This document shows positions 43,078 to 51,915 of a stretch of DNA of 64,000 nucleotides, one piece after another. How positions within the stretch are numbered: position 1 is the stretch's first letter; every line of letters begins with the position of its first letter. The stretch is from Bradyrhizobium sp. 149 (GTDB lineage Bacteria > Pseudomonadota > Alphaproteobacteria > Rhizobiales > Xanthobacteraceae): NCBI RefSeq assembly GCF_023073915.1, contig NZ_JADPKK010000019.1, positions 186,001 through 250,000 on the forward strand, given 5' to 3'. The notes below the pieces were generated by a model. That model searched no databases, was not told the origin of the DNA, and was given only the letters and a program-made list of their open reading frames with translations. A program made the translations under genes and the position numbers.

Positions 43078-44325
43078 CTACGCGCCCAGCCGATCGAACT
43101 GGACCTTGCCCGCCTTCATCACCAGCGGAATGTGTTCGCCCTGGCCGAGCAGGCAGGCCACATCGCGTAGCGGATTGCCGTCGACCACGAGCAGGTCCGC
43201 AATGGCTTCGGGCGCGATGCGGCCGAGCTTGCCCTCCATGCCGAGCACCTCGGCGCCGATCAACGTCGCACTGGCGATGACGGCGCGCGGGCCGAGAATT
43301 TCGGCGCGGATGCGGAATTCGTCGCTCTGCAGGCGCTGGGACGGCCCGAGCAGGTCGCTGCCAAATCCCATCTTCACGCCGGCGTCGCGGTAGATCGCGA
43401 GCGAACGCAGGCCGGCGTCGCGGACATCGGCGATCTTGGCGACGCTCTCCGGCGGCAGGCCATATTGGGCGCCCTCGTTGGCCAGCGCCTCGTAGGTGAC
43501 GAGCGTCGGCACCACATAGGCGCCCTTCTCGGCCATAAGCTCCGCGGTCGGAGCATCGACCAGATTGCCATGCTCGATGGTGCGTACGCCGCAGCGCACC
43601 GCGCGTTCGATCGCGGCAGCGGTGTACGCGTGGGCGAGCACATAGGTCTGGCGGCCGCGCGCCTCCTCGACGATGGCGCGGATCTCGTCCTCGGAGTAGC
43701 CGAAGGCGCCGACCGGGTCGGTCGGTGAAGCGACGCCGCCGGAGGCCATGATCTTGATCTGGTCCGCGCCCATCTGGAGCTCCTCACGCGCCGCCTTGCG
43801 CACGCCGTCGACACCATCGGCAACGCGCGCCAGCGCCCCGACGCGCACGCAACACGGACACGGTGCGTCGCTGGCGAGGTAGTCGGAGCGCGCCCGCATG
43901 TCGCCGTGCCCGCCGGTCTGGCTGAGCGCACGTCCCGAGACGAACAGCCGCGGACCGTCGGTCAGACCGGTCTCGATCGCCTGCTTCAGCGCATGGCCGG
44001 CGCCACCGGCGTCGCGGACAGTGGTGAAGCCACGCCGCAGCATGCCGCGCAGCAGCAGCGTCGAGCGCAGCGTCACCAGCACGTTCGGCATGTGCACCTG
44101 CTGCGCCAGGTTGAGCTCCACGGCGATCGCATGCACATGCAGGTCGATCAGGCCGGGCATCAGCGTCTTGCCGTTGAGATCGACGGTGCGGTCGGCGATG
44201 ACCTGGATCGGCCGGTCCGAGACCTCCTTGATCGAATTGTCTTCGACCAGGACGTGATGTCCCTCCAGCAGGTCCGGCTGAAGCGGATCGAGGAGCGCGG
44301 CGTTCTTGAAGAGGATGCTGGCCAT
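43078..44325 (-). CDS. metal-dependent amidohydrolase
   Basis: The 415-residue protein is of the amidohydrolase superfamily: GKTLMPGLIDLHVHA (residues 53-67, HxH metal site), a Lys-containing QIKIMASGG segment (about 187), HAYTAAAIERAVRCG (about 228), HGN, and GSDLLGP near 310. This is the imidazolonepropionase-like/prolidase-type group that includes Xaa-Pro hydrolases. It heads a set of catabolic genes on the same strand (GAF protein, MFS carrier) that a divergent LysR gene likely controls. Substrate unknown. Confidence 0.88.
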   Translation of the reverse strand: MASILFKNAALLDPLQPDLLEGHHVLVEDNSIKEVSDRPIQVIADRTVDLNGKTLMPGLIDLHVHAIAVELNLAQQVHMPNVLVTLRSTLLLRGMLRRGFTTVRDAGGAGHALKQAIETGLTDGPRLFVSGRALSQTGGHGDMRARSDYLASDAPCPCCVRVGALARVADGVDGVRKAAREELQMGADQIKIMASGGVASPTDPVGAFGYSEDEIRAIVEEARGRQTYVLAHAYTAAAIERAVRCGVRTIEHGNLVDAPTAELMAEKGAYVVPTLVTYEALANEGAQYGLPPESVAKIADVRDAGLRSLAIYRDAGVKMGFGSDLLGPSQRLQSDEFRIRAEILGPRAVIASATLIGAEVLGMEGKLGRIAPEAIADLLVVDGNPLRDVACLLGQGEHIPLVMKAGKVQFDRLGA

Positions 44326-44337
44326 CGCGGCGTCCTG

Positions 44338-44790
44338 TCAAAAATGGGCCGGCGCAAGCAGTGCCGGCAAGGTGAGCTGGGCGAACGGAAGACACGCAGC
44401 GACGTCGTCCTCGCCGTACCAGCCTGCCTCATGGAGCAGGTTGAGCGAGCCGAGCGAGGCGATCAGCTCGTGATCGGAAAACACCTCGCGCAGATCGTCC
44501 CGGGTGCGGCCGATATAAGCCTCGCCGCGGTCGAGCACGGCCTCGGTCCACGGCCCCAGCGCCAGGCGCTTGCGTCCGCCCGCCGGGTACGGTCCGGGGA
44601 GATTGGAATACACCCGCGCTGCTTCCCTCGTGTCGTCGTCATAAGTGAGGATCGTGAACAGCTTGTGTCCGATCGCCGATTTCAGGGCATCGTCCAGCGC
44701 CGAGAACAGGGCATTCGGCTGATCCGCCCTGCCCTGCGCGGCTGCCACAGCGCAGAGCAGCGGATCGGATCGGCGTTTCGTCTCCCTCAT
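44338..44790 (-). CDS. GAF-domain-like small protein
   Basis: The 150-residue protein fits a single GAF domain: a helix (LFSALDDALKSAIGH), strand KLFTILTYDDDTREAARVYSN, then YPAGGRKRLALGPWTEAVL and a final LREVFSDHELIASLGSLN helix-strand pair. It overlaps the MFS gene by ATGA (44787-44790). A stand-alone GAF protein within a transport/hydrolase operon may bind the pathway substrate. No output domain is attached. Confidence 0.75.
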   Translation of the reverse strand: MRETKRRSDPLLCAVAAAQGRADQPNALFSALDDALKSAIGHKLFTILTYDDDTREAARVYSNLPGPYPAGGRKRLALGPWTEAVLDRGEAYIGRTRDDLREVFSDHELIASLGSLNLLHEAGWYGEDDVAACLPFAQLTLPALLAPAHF

Positions 44791-46145
44791 GCGACTTCGC
44801 CCGCCGCAATCTCTTCCAGCGAACGGCCGCGCGTCGGCACCCCCATCAGCACCACGGTGAGCGCGCCCAACAGCAGCACACTTGTGGTGAGGCCGAACAC
44901 GCCGGCGAAGCCGAAATTCGGATAGAGATAGCCGACCAGGATCGGCGACACGATCGCACCGATGCGGCCGATCGCGGAGGCGAGCCCGGCGCCGGTGGTT
45001 CTGACCGACGTCGGAAATACCTCGGCGGTGTAGGCATAGACGCCGGCGTAAGTGCCGTTCATGAAGAAGGACAGCAAGATTCCCGCCACCATGATGTGCT
45101 GGTCGCTCTGCGCGAACGCGAGCCCGAGCGCGCTCGCGCCGCCGAGCACCATGTAGGTCGCGATCGTCGCCTGCCGGCCGATGCGCTCGTTGAAATACGC
45201 GGCGCTGAAATAGCCGGGAATCTGCGCGCAATAGATCGCGATCGAATAGGCGAAGCTCTTGGTGATGCTCATGCCGTTCTGGACCAGAAGGCCGGGGATC
45301 CAGACGAAGAAGGAATAATAGCTGAACGTGATCGCTAGCCACATGATCCAGGTCATGATGGTGATGCGCGCCTGGCGGCCGGCGAGGAGCGCCGCAAAAT
45401 TCGCAAGCAGCGTCCCACCGGTCCCGGCAGGCGCCGTGGCTTCGACCACCGGTTGCGACAGGACATGGCCTTGGCTCACAAAGCCGGCTTCGATCCTGTC
45501 CAGCACGGTTTCGGCTTCCTTCTCCCGGCCCCGGCTTTCCAGCCAGCGCGGCGATTCCGGCAGCGCCCGGCGCCACCACAACAGCATGACGACCGGCACG
45601 GCGGTGATGACCAGCACGATGCGCCAGCCGTTCTCATAGGCGGGAACGATAAAGTAGCCGAGCAAGGCCGCCGCGACGAAACCGAACGAGAAGAAGCCGG
45701 CCAGCGCGCCGGTGAAGCTGCCGCGGTAACGCCGTGCGACGAATTCCGCCAGATAGGGCGCAATGATCGCGCTCTCCGCGCCGGTGCCCATGCCGGCGAC
45801 GACCCGGGCGGCGAAGAAGGATGGCCATGTATCAACGGCCGCGCTGACGATGGATGCGGCGCAATAGAGCGCCAGTGCCGACATCATCACCGCGCGGCGA
45901 CCGATCAGGTCGCCCAGGGTGCCCGCCAGCAAGGCGCCGAACAGGAAGCCGATATAGGTGCTGCTGCCGAGCACGCCGATCTGCACGCTCGACAGATTCC
46001 AGGCCGTGCGCAGCACCGGCAGGATGAAGGCGAGCACCGCCGCATCCATCGCGTCGAACATGTAGCCGAGCCCGCCCATCAGCAGCAGATGCTTATGGAA
46101 GCGCGCGAATGGAAGGCGCTCGATGCGCGCCGAGATCATCGACAT
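44787..46145 (-). CDS. MFS transporter, aromatic acid/sugar porter type
   Basis: This 452-residue protein has twelve helices and MFS signatures of the AAHS/sugar porter type: GTLGDLIGRRAVMMSALALY (about 76-95), an ESPRWLESRGR motif at the start of the central loop (about 195), and a second-half NERIGRQATIATY. It probably brings in an aromatic or carboxylic acid that the downstream genes process. The ATG at 46145 has GGGGGA upstream. It overlaps the GAF gene by 4 bases and diverges from LysR. Confidence 0.9.
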   Translation of the reverse strand: MSMISARIERLPFARFHKHLLLMGGLGYMFDAMDAAVLAFILPVLRTAWNLSSVQIGVLGSSTYIGFLFGALLAGTLGDLIGRRAVMMSALALYCAASIVSAAVDTWPSFFAARVVAGMGTGAESAIIAPYLAEFVARRYRGSFTGALAGFFSFGFVAAALLGYFIVPAYENGWRIVLVITAVPVVMLLWWRRALPESPRWLESRGREKEAETVLDRIEAGFVSQGHVLSQPVVEATAPAGTGGTLLANFAALLAGRQARITIMTWIMWLAITFSYYSFFVWIPGLLVQNGMSITKSFAYSIAIYCAQIPGYFSAAYFNERIGRQATIATYMVLGGASALGLAFAQSDQHIMVAGILLSFFMNGTYAGVYAYTAEVFPTSVRTTGAGLASAIGRIGAIVSPILVGYLYPNFGFAGVFGLTTSVLLLGALTVVLMGVPTRGRSLEEIAAGEVA

Positions 46146-46206
46146 GAAAGTCCCCCTCTGTCTGGCGGCCCGGCACTCCGCTCATCCCTGGGAACCATAG
46201 ACAAAG

Positions 46207-46238
46207 AGATATTATCGTCATAATTTATAATCATGATC
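46207..46238. promoter_or_regulatory. AT-rich inverted repeats in the LysR-MFS divergent gap
   Basis: The gap between the MFS start (46145) and LysR start (46251) holds an AT-rich patch with ATTATCGTCATAAT and TTTATAATCATGAT. These related inverted motifs are unlike the surrounding GC-rich DNA and are typical of a LysR binding region controlling both genes. Confidence 0.5.
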
Positions 46239-46250
46239 TAGTACATCACT

Positions 46251-47180
46251 GTGGTGAATGTTCTGTCGTTCCGCTCGCTCGACCTCAACCTGCTGAAAGT
46301 CTTCGAGGCCCTGATGACCGAGGGCAGCGTCACGCGCGCTGCCAACGCGCTTCTGATGACGCAGCCGGCGGTCAGCAACGCGCTCGCGCGCCTGCGCGAC
46401 GCGCTCGGCGATCCCCTGTTCGTCAGGTCCGGCACCGGCATCCGTCCGACCCAGCGCGCCGTGGTGCTGTGGGGGCCGATCGGCGAGGCGCTGGAAAGCG
46501 TCCGCGGCGCGCTCGACGAGCAGGTGTTCGATCCCGCCCGTGCGCAGACCGAGTTCAGCCTGTCGATGTCGGATTACGTCGCCTCGCTGGTGATGCCGAA
46601 CCTGCTGAACCATTTCGGCAAGGTCGCGCCCAAGGCGCGCATCCACACCGTTCCCAACACCATTTTGGAAATCGCCGATCAGCTCGAGGACAATCGCGTT
46701 GATTGCGTGTTGAGCGTCTATGTCAACGAGGCGCAGCAGCCGGCCGCCATCCGCTCGCGCTCGCTGTGGACCGTCGACTACGCCTGCTTCATGCGGCGCG
46801 GCCATCCGCTCGCGGCGATGAAGCGGCTGGGCACGCGCAGCTTCCTCAATGCCGGGCACGTCGATGTGAGCCTCGCCGGCAAGACCCTGCCGTCCTACGA
46901 CCTCTTCCTTGCCTCGCGCGGGCTGTCGCGCAACCTGGTCGCGACCGTCAATCACTACGGCGCCGCTTACGAGGTCGTGCGCCAGTCCGACCTGATCGCT
47001 GTGCTGCCAAGCGATTTGCGCTCGCAATCCCGCCACGCGCCGTTCCTGCACGCCATGCCGATTCCGCTCAAGGCGCCGCCGCGCATCGTCAGCCTGTTCT
47101 GGCATCAGCGCAACGACACCGTACCGGCGCAGCGCTGGCTGCGCGAGACCCTGGTCGAGACGTTCGCCAGGTCCGACTGA
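46251..47180 (+). CDS. LysR family transcriptional regulator
   Basis: The 309-residue protein has the LysR winged HTH at the N-terminus: LDLNLLKVFEALMTEGSV then TRAANALLMTQPAVSNAL (residues 10-46), then RLRDALGDPLFVRSGTGI. The C-terminal 200 residues form the ligand-binding domain, here of the NodD/LinR-like subgroup by its SMSDYVASLVMPNLL segment. It starts with GTG and diverges from the MFS-GAF-amidohydrolase set, which it likely controls. Confidence 0.92.
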   Translation: MVNVLSFRSLDLNLLKVFEALMTEGSVTRAANALLMTQPAVSNALARLRDALGDPLFVRSGTGIRPTQRAVVLWGPIGEALESVRGALDEQVFDPARAQTEFSLSMSDYVASLVMPNLLNHFGKVAPKARIHTVPNTILEIADQLEDNRVDCVLSVYVNEAQQPAAIRSRSLWTVDYACFMRRGHPLAAMKRLGTRSFLNAGHVDVSLAGKTLPSYDLFLASRGLSRNLVATVNHYGAAYEVVRQSDLIAVLPSDLRSQSRHAPFLHAMPIPLKAPPRIVSLFWHQRNDTVPAQRWLRETLVETFARSD

Positions 47181-47334
47181 AGCCGCGGGCGCAAGGGCCG
47201 TCACGATGAAAATGCGGAAACCGTGGGTTTCTCGAAGCAGCATTGTTGCAGCGGTCTGCACTGCCTAGCTGCAACGTAAAGCAATCCCCTCCCACATTGA
47301 CAGGCGCGCAAGCCGCGCCGCAGAGATCCCATCA

Positions 47335-48366
47335 ATGACCGCACCGCTGGAATTCGGACTGGACACTTTTGGCGACGTCACCAGGGACGCCTCCGGCACG
47401 ATGCTTCCGCATGCGCAGGTGATCCGCAACGTCGTCGACGAAGCGGTGCTGGCCGACGAGCTCGGCCTCGACTTCATCGGCCTTGGCGAACATCACCGCG
47501 CCGACTTCGCGATCTCCTCGCCGGAGACCGTGCTGGCCGCCATCGCGTCGCGGACCAAGCGGATCCATCTCGGCTCGGCCGTGACGGTGCTGAGCTCGGA
47601 CGATCCGATCCGCGTGTTCCAGCGCTTTGCCACGCTGGACGCGCTCTCGAACGGGCGCGCCGAGGTGATCCTCGGGCGCGGCTCGTTCACGGAGTCCTTT
47701 CCACTGTTCGGTTTCGACCTGCGGGCCTACGAGGCGCTGTTCGAGGAGAAGCTCGACCTGTTCGCAGCACTGCGGTCGCAGAAACCGGTGACCTGGGAAG
47801 GCAAGCTGCGTCCGCCGCTTAAGGGTCAGCTGGTCTATCCCCCGGTCGAGAACGGCACGCTGAAGACCTGGATCGGCGTCGGCGGCAGCCCGCAATCGGT
47901 GGTGCGCGCCGCGCATTACGATCTGCCCTTGATGCTCGCGATCATCGGCGGCGATCCCGCGCGCTTCGCACCCTTCGTCGATCTCTACCATCGCGCGTTC
48001 AAGGAGTTCGGCCGCCCGGCACAGCCGATCGGCGTGCATTCGCCCGGCTATGTCGCCGAGACCGATGAGCAGGCACGCGAGGAACTCTGGCCCGACTACA
48101 AGGCGATGCGCGACCGCATCGGCAAGGAACGCGGCTGGCCGCCGATGGGCCGCGACGAGTTCGTGAACGAGGCCGAGCACGGCTCGCTCTATGTCGGCGC
48201 GCCGGAGACGGTCGCGCGCAAGATCGCCAAGACGGCAAAGGCACTTGGCATGTCGCGCTTTCAGCTGAAGTATTCGGCGGGGTCGTTGCCGCACGAGAAG
48301 CTGATGAAGAGCATCGAGCTCTATGGGCGGAAGGTGGTGCCGATGGTGCGGGAGATGATGGGGTGA
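47335..48366 (+). CDS. LLM-class flavin-dependent oxidoreductase
   Basis: This 343-residue protein is a luciferase-like monooxygenase: an N-terminal FGLDTFGDV start, LGLDFIGLGEHH (about 44-55), IHLGSAVTVLSSDDPIRVFQRFATLDALSNGR (about 78-109), and a YVGAPETVARKIAKTAKALG C-terminal segment. It belongs to the FMN/F420-type group. The usual reaction is oxygen-dependent oxidation of an organic substrate with reduced flavin from a partner. It follows LysR by 154 bases and may be part of the same catabolic set. Confidence 0.9.
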   Translation: MTAPLEFGLDTFGDVTRDASGTMLPHAQVIRNVVDEAVLADELGLDFIGLGEHHRADFAISSPETVLAAIASRTKRIHLGSAVTVLSSDDPIRVFQRFATLDALSNGRAEVILGRGSFTESFPLFGFDLRAYEALFEEKLDLFAALRSQKPVTWEGKLRPPLKGQLVYPPVENGTLKTWIGVGGSPQSVVRAAHYDLPLMLAIIGGDPARFAPFVDLYHRAFKEFGRPAQPIGVHSPGYVAETDEQAREELWPDYKAMRDRIGKERGWPPMGRDEFVNEAEHGSLYVGAPETVARKIAKTAKALGMSRFQLKYSAGSLPHEKLMKSIELYGRKVVPMVREMMG

Positions 48367-48392
48367 GGAGAAAGTCCGCCTTCCCCTTTCGC

Positions 48393-48635
48393 TCACCAGA
48401 GTCTCTTCTTCGCGAACGCGTGGCCCGAGCCAGACTTCAAGTAGCGTTCGAAGGCTCTAGCCTTCTCGATGTCGGAAAATGCCACATAGGTTACCAGCCG
48501 CCAAGGCATGTATTTGGACGTATGCGGAGATTTGCCTGCGTTATGATCGGCCAATCGCTTTTTGAGATCTGTCGTCAGACCAACATAGCGCTGACCGCCC
48601 AACGCGCCGCTTTCCAGAAGATAGACGTAGTGCAC
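48393..48635 (-). CDS. GIY-YIG domain protein
   Basis: This 80-residue protein starts at GTG 48635 behind AAGGAGGG. It holds the GIY-YIG elements as HYVYLLES and RYVGLTTDLKKRLADHNAG (residues 2-36), with the conserved Arg and His-Asn, then TSKYMPWRLVTYVAFSD and a final FERYLKSGSG. It is a stand-alone small UPF0213-type nuclease domain. It lies between a repeat and the LLM gene, next to tRNA-Tyr. The longer upstream frame runs through the tRNA and a palindrome, so I reject it. Confidence 0.8.
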   Translation of the reverse strand: MHYVYLLESGALGGQRYVGLTTDLKKRLADHNAGKSPHTSKYMPWRLVTYVAFSDIEKARAFERYLKSGSGHAFAKKRLW

Positions 48636-48668
48636 GATGCCGCCCTCCTTCGCCAAGGCTTCGGAGGG

Positions 48669-48730
48669 CATCCTGCTTCGCGCAGTTAGAGGCTGCAATC
48701 CTGCGAAGCGCGTCAGCGCGAAGCAGGATG
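48669..48730. repeat. 15-base inverted repeat reaching the tRNA-Tyr 3' end
   Basis: CATCCTGCTTCGCGC (48669-48683) and GCGCGAAGCAGGATG (48716-48730) are perfect inverted repeats around a 32-base loop with more GCGAAGC-type motifs. The right arm includes 2 bases of the encoded CCA of tRNA-Tyr. The left arm begins 34 bases upstream of the GIY-YIG start. Confidence 0.7.
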
Positions 48731-48814
48731 GTGGGGGAGGCAGGACTCGAACCTGCGAAGCCATAAGGCGGCTGATTTACAGTCAGCTCCCTTTGCCACT
48801 CGGGACACTCCCCC
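48729..48814 (-). tRNA. tRNA-Tyr (GTA)
   Basis: The reverse strand folds as an 86-base class II tRNA: acceptor GGGGGAG/CTCCCCC, D-arm, anticodon loop CTGTAAA with anticodon GTA, a long variable arm (CCGCCTTATGG), and T-loop GGTTCGAGTCC. CCA is encoded. Confidence 0.95.
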
Positions 48815-49020
48815 GCTCGACGGCAGCACAATCGGGCCGGACCTTGCCGGCGACCGAAGACGGCCATGGAACGTGAAGGCCGCGACAGCCCGGATGGGGG
48901 CGCGACCGGGCGCGGTTATCGGCGAAGCGATGGGGTAAAGTCAACCGAGGCGAACAGCTAAAATCGCCGCCGAAGCCACCCAAATTGCCATATTCCGGGA
49001 CCCGTGACACAAGCGAGCCC

Positions 49021-49851
49021 ATGAAGGATCGAAAATTCACCCCAAGGGGGCCCCGCGGCGGGTCTAAGCCCTTCAACAGACCCGGAAAATCGGCCGGCCG
49101 GCCGGTCTGGCGCGACCGCGATTCGCAACCCGACGGGCCCGTCATCCTCTATGGCTGGCACACCGTCACCATGGCGCTCGCCAACCCCCAGCGGCAGATC
49201 CGGAAGCTCACTCTGACCGAGAACGCTGCGAAGCGCCTCGCGGACGAAAACTTCGCAACCCGCGTCACGCCCGAGATCGTCCGGCCCCAGGAGATCGACC
49301 GGTTGCTCTCGCCCGACGCCGTGCACCAGGGCCTGCTCGCCGAGGCCGATCCCCTGCCCTCGCCCGACATCGAGGATTTGGCGCAGGACGGAATGGTGCT
49401 GGTGCTCGACCAGATCACCGATCCGCACAATGTCGGCGCGATCCTGCGCTCGGCTGCGGCCTTCGCCGTGAAGGCGATCGTCACCACCGCGCGCCACAGT
49501 CCGGAAGCGACCGGCGTGCTGGCCAAGGCCGCCTCCGGCGCGCTGGAGCTCGTCCCGATGGTGACAGTGCAAAACCTCGCCCGCGCACTGACCACGCTGA
49601 ACGAGCTCGGCTTCCTGACCGTCGGGCTGGACAGTGAAGGCAGCGCGGATCTCTCCGAGGTCACCCTGCGCGAGCCGCTCGCGCTGGTGCTGGGTGCGGA
49701 AGGCAAGGGTCTGCGGCAATTGACGCGCGAGACCTGCAGCGTCGTGGCGCGGCTCGACATGCCCGGCGAGATCAAGAGCCTCAACGTCTCGAATGCCGCC
49801 GTGCTCTCGCTCTATGTCGGCGCGAGCCGGCTCGGGCTGATGAAGCGCTAG
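49021..49851 (+). CDS. rlmB: TrmH/RlmB-type rRNA 2'-O-methyltransferase
   Basis: The 276-residue protein has an N-terminal substrate-binding domain (residues 30-110) and a SPOUT domain with the three TrmH motifs: LDQITDPHNVGAILRSA (about 127-143), VLGAEGKGLR (about 226) and SLNVSNAAVLSLY near 255. This is the layout of RlmB, which methylates G2251 of 23S rRNA; a tRNA TrmH is the alternative. A basic, disordered first 35 residues precede it. A bidirectional terminator follows 10 bases after the stop. Confidence 0.88.
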   Translation: MKDRKFTPRGPRGGSKPFNRPGKSAGRPVWRDRDSQPDGPVILYGWHTVTMALANPQRQIRKLTLTENAAKRLADENFATRVTPEIVRPQEIDRLLSPDAVHQGLLAEADPLPSPDIEDLAQDGMVLVLDQITDPHNVGAILRSAAAFAVKAIVTTARHSPEATGVLAKAASGALELVPMVTVQNLARALTTLNELGFLTVGLDSEGSADLSEVTLREPLALVLGAEGKGLRQLTRETCSVVARLDMPGEIKSLNVSNAAVLSLYVGASRLGLMKR

Positions 49852-49860
49852 CAAAACAAA

Positions 49861-49889
49861 ACGCCCGTCCGCATCGCGCGGACGGGCGT
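49861..49889. terminator. bidirectional terminator
   Basis: ACGCCCGTCCGC (49861-49872) and GCGGACGGGCGT (49878-49889) pair perfectly over a 5-base loop. On the minus strand the stem is followed by TTTTGTTTTG, so it ends both rlmB and the opposing Gly/Tyr-rich gene. Confidence 0.88.
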
Positions 49890-49912
49890 CTCGTTGTTCA
49901 ATCGATCAGAGA

Positions 49913-50452
49913 TCAGTAGTAGCGGCGCAGCACGCGGTGGCCGCCATAGTAAGGCGCCGGGGCGTAACGACGGGCGTAGCCGTAGCGCGGACCGTAGCCA
50001 TAGTGCACGCGGGGCAGATAGCCCTGACGCGGGCCATAGCCATAGCGATACGGGCGGTAATACGGACGCTGGTAGGGATAAGCGGCCGGGCCTTCGACCG
50101 CGGCGGCGCGATAGCCATAGCCGTTGCCGTAACCGTAGCCACGGCCGTAGCCGTAATTGGCGGGCGCAACGACTGCGTCCTCACGATAGGTCGGATACGG
50201 CGCGAAGGCGCCTGGGCCGGTGTAGGTCGGCCCCTGGTTGACGTGGTAATATTGCGTAGTGGGCTCGGCGAGACGCTCATAGGCGCCATAGCCGTAGCCG
50301 GCCCCGTAGCCATAGCCGCCGCAGCCCGTGTTGCAGCCGGAATAGACCGGCGCGACCGGCTGGCACGGATTGAAGCCGCAGGCCGCGGCGGGCGCGGCCC
50401 CGGTGAACATCACGGCAGCCGCCGCAATCAGTCCCGAAATCATCTGACGCAT
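49913..50452 (-). CDS. secreted Gly/Tyr-rich repeat protein
   Basis: The 179-residue protein has a signal peptide (LIAAAAVMFTGAAPAAA, cleavage near 24) and then a low-complexity mature part: four early Cys (CGFNPC, CNTGC), several YGYG units (YGYGAGYGYGAY near 47; YGYGRGYGYGNGYGY near 100) and a Tyr/Arg-rich tail (YRPYRYGYGPR). Tyr makes up more than a quarter of the mature part. Such proteins may form envelope or matrix material. It is on the same strand as the next secreted protein, 44 bases away. Confidence 0.7.
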   Translation of the reverse strand: MRQMISGLIAAAAVMFTGAAPAAACGFNPCQPVAPVYSGCNTGCGGYGYGAGYGYGAYERLAEPTTQYYHVNQGPTYTGPGAFAPYPTYREDAVVAPANYGYGRGYGYGNGYGYRAAAVEGPAAYPYQRPYYRPYRYGYGPRQGYLPRVHYGYGPRYGYARRYAPAPYYGGHRVLRRYY

Positions 50453-50496
50453 TACTCTCTCCTGTTGATTTTTCGTTTGTTGGATTTTTTCGTTTC

Positions 50497-50982
50497 TTAA
50501 CCCGGCGATCTGCCGGGCAGCTCTGCACGCGGCCGCGGCCGAGGACGCCGCGGGTGGTCGTTGATCTCAGGCGCGAGGATCACCGGCGGCGGATTGACGG
50601 GCACGTCCATCTGCGGCGGCAGCGGCGCCGATTGCGCGCCCCAGCTTTGGTAATAGCTCTCGGCGGGCTTGGGCAATTTGCGGTTTGCGGGCGGCTCGAC
50701 CTCGAGCCGGCCATAGCCGGGCCGCAGGCCCAGCGTCGGGTAGTAGTGGCCGACATCGGTGGGCTGGCGCTCGGCGACATAGCGCCCGCCATAGATCGTG
50801 GGCTGCACCTGAACGTTCTTCCCCAGGCCCCAGGTCCCCTCGATGACGCTATAGGACGCGTCGATGTTGTTGATGATGATGGGCACGCCCGGGCGGCCGG
50901 GAACGACGATATCGAAACCGCCGCCGGCAAACGCCGTCGCGGGTAGTCCGATCAGGAAGGCAGCGAGCGCCACAGCGCGCAT
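50497..50982 (-). CDS. secreted hypothetical protein with Pro-rich tail
   Basis: This 161-residue protein starts with a signal peptide (LAAFLIGLPATAFAGG, cleavage near 19). The mature part has a beta-rich stretch (FDIVVPGRPGVPIIINNIDASYSVIEG) and ends in a Pro/Arg-rich tail (HPRRPRPRPRAELPGR). I do not recognise a family, although similar sequences occur in Bradyrhizobium from memory. It lies upstream of, and probably with, the Gly/Tyr-rich secreted protein. Confidence 0.65.
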   Translation of the reverse strand: MRAVALAAFLIGLPATAFAGGGFDIVVPGRPGVPIIINNIDASYSVIEGTWGLGKNVQVQPTIYGGRYVAERQPTDVGHYYPTLGLRPGYGRLEVEPPANRKLPKPAESYYQSWGAQSAPLPPQMDVPVNPPPVILAPEINDHPRRPRPRPRAELPGRSPG

Positions 50983-51268
50983 AAGCGGGACCCCAATTAT
51001 CCGGCGACAACCTACCCGAGAGCGCCGCAGAGAGGGTTAAGGCCCTCTCACCAAATGCCGGTAAGGCTAATGTGTAAGGATTGCGCGCCGCTCAAATGCT
51101 GCAAAGCGAACTAGCGAAGCATTAACGCCGCCGGACTCTGCGGTCCGAAACCATGGCGCGTGCTCACATCCGTTTGACTATCCAGCCGCGAAAATCCGCC
51201 GGTTTCACCGGAACGTCCGGCGTCTTCGGCGTTTAGCTCCCGTCAACCAAAACGGGAGCCAAACAATC

Positions 51269-51751
51269 ATGAATATCAAACTTCTCGGAGCCACGGCGGT
51301 CGCGGCGACCCTGGTGGCAGGCTCTGCCATGGCGCAGGCGGTGATCACCAATCCCGGCCGTTGCGCGGCGCAATTCCCCAACGCCAACTGCCAGAACGTC
51401 GGACCGGGAAATCCGTACACCGACAGCGGCTATCGGCATCGCCGCGTGTCCTATCGCCAGAGCAATGGCGACTGGAATAACGACTGGAACAGGAGCCGCA
51501 CCGGCTTCTGGCCGACCGACGTCGCCGCTGGCGCGGTCGGAGCAGCCGCTGGCGTGGCCGGCGCAGCCATCGGGACTGCGGGCGCAATCGCAACGGCCCC
51601 GTTCCGTGCCACCAACGACGCCTACGCCTATGACAATCGCTGGGACAATCGTGGGTGGGACACCCGCAGCTATGCCCAACGCAACGGCTTCGTCTGCACC
51701 CCCGGCACCTGGTTCAAGGGCGACGACGGCCGCCGGCACATCTGCCAGTAA
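51269..51751 (+). CDS. secreted small hypothetical protein
   Basis: This 160-residue protein has a clear signal peptide (LGATAVAATLVAGSAMAQ, cleavage near 23). The mature part is Asn/Arg/Asp-rich, with an Ala/Gly-rich central stretch (AAGAVGAAAGVAGAAIG, about 86-102) that may form a hydrophobic helix, and four Cys in two pairs. The C-terminus (FVCTPGTWFKGDDGRRHICQ) could form a disulphide loop. No family is recognised. It has a GGGAG ribosome site and a terminator-like hairpin after its stop. Confidence 0.65.
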   Translation: MNIKLLGATAVAATLVAGSAMAQAVITNPGRCAAQFPNANCQNVGPGNPYTDSGYRHRRVSYRQSNGDWNNDWNRSRTGFWPTDVAAGAVGAAAGVAGAAIGTAGAIATAPFRATNDAYAYDNRWDNRGWDTRSYAQRNGFVCTPGTWFKGDDGRRHICQ

Positions 51752-51773
51752 GGCGGTTTGACGAAAGTGACTG

Positions 51774-51801
51774 ATCAGGCGGCTCTTGCGGGCCGCCTGA
51801 T
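51774..51801 (+). terminator. hairpin after the secreted protein gene
   Basis: ATCAGGCGGC (51774-51783) pairs with GCCGCCTGAT (51792-51801) over an 8-base loop. There is only TT after it, so it is a weak rho-independent terminator or an mRNA end structure. Confidence 0.6.
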
Positions 51802-51915
51802 TCATGTTGGGTCGAGGATCGCGGGTTCTGGCACTTTCCGGTCAAGTCTGGTATTGCGGCGCGCACGGGCGGACGGCCCCGGCGTACGCCGGCCCTGCCC
51901 GCTTCTCCAGGCGTC

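Noticed and set aside
48637..48876. 79-residue frame over tRNA-Tyr (RTCEAIRRLIYSQLPLPLG type)
   Set aside because: It is a familiar artefact from the antisense of a class II tRNA and has no ribosome site.
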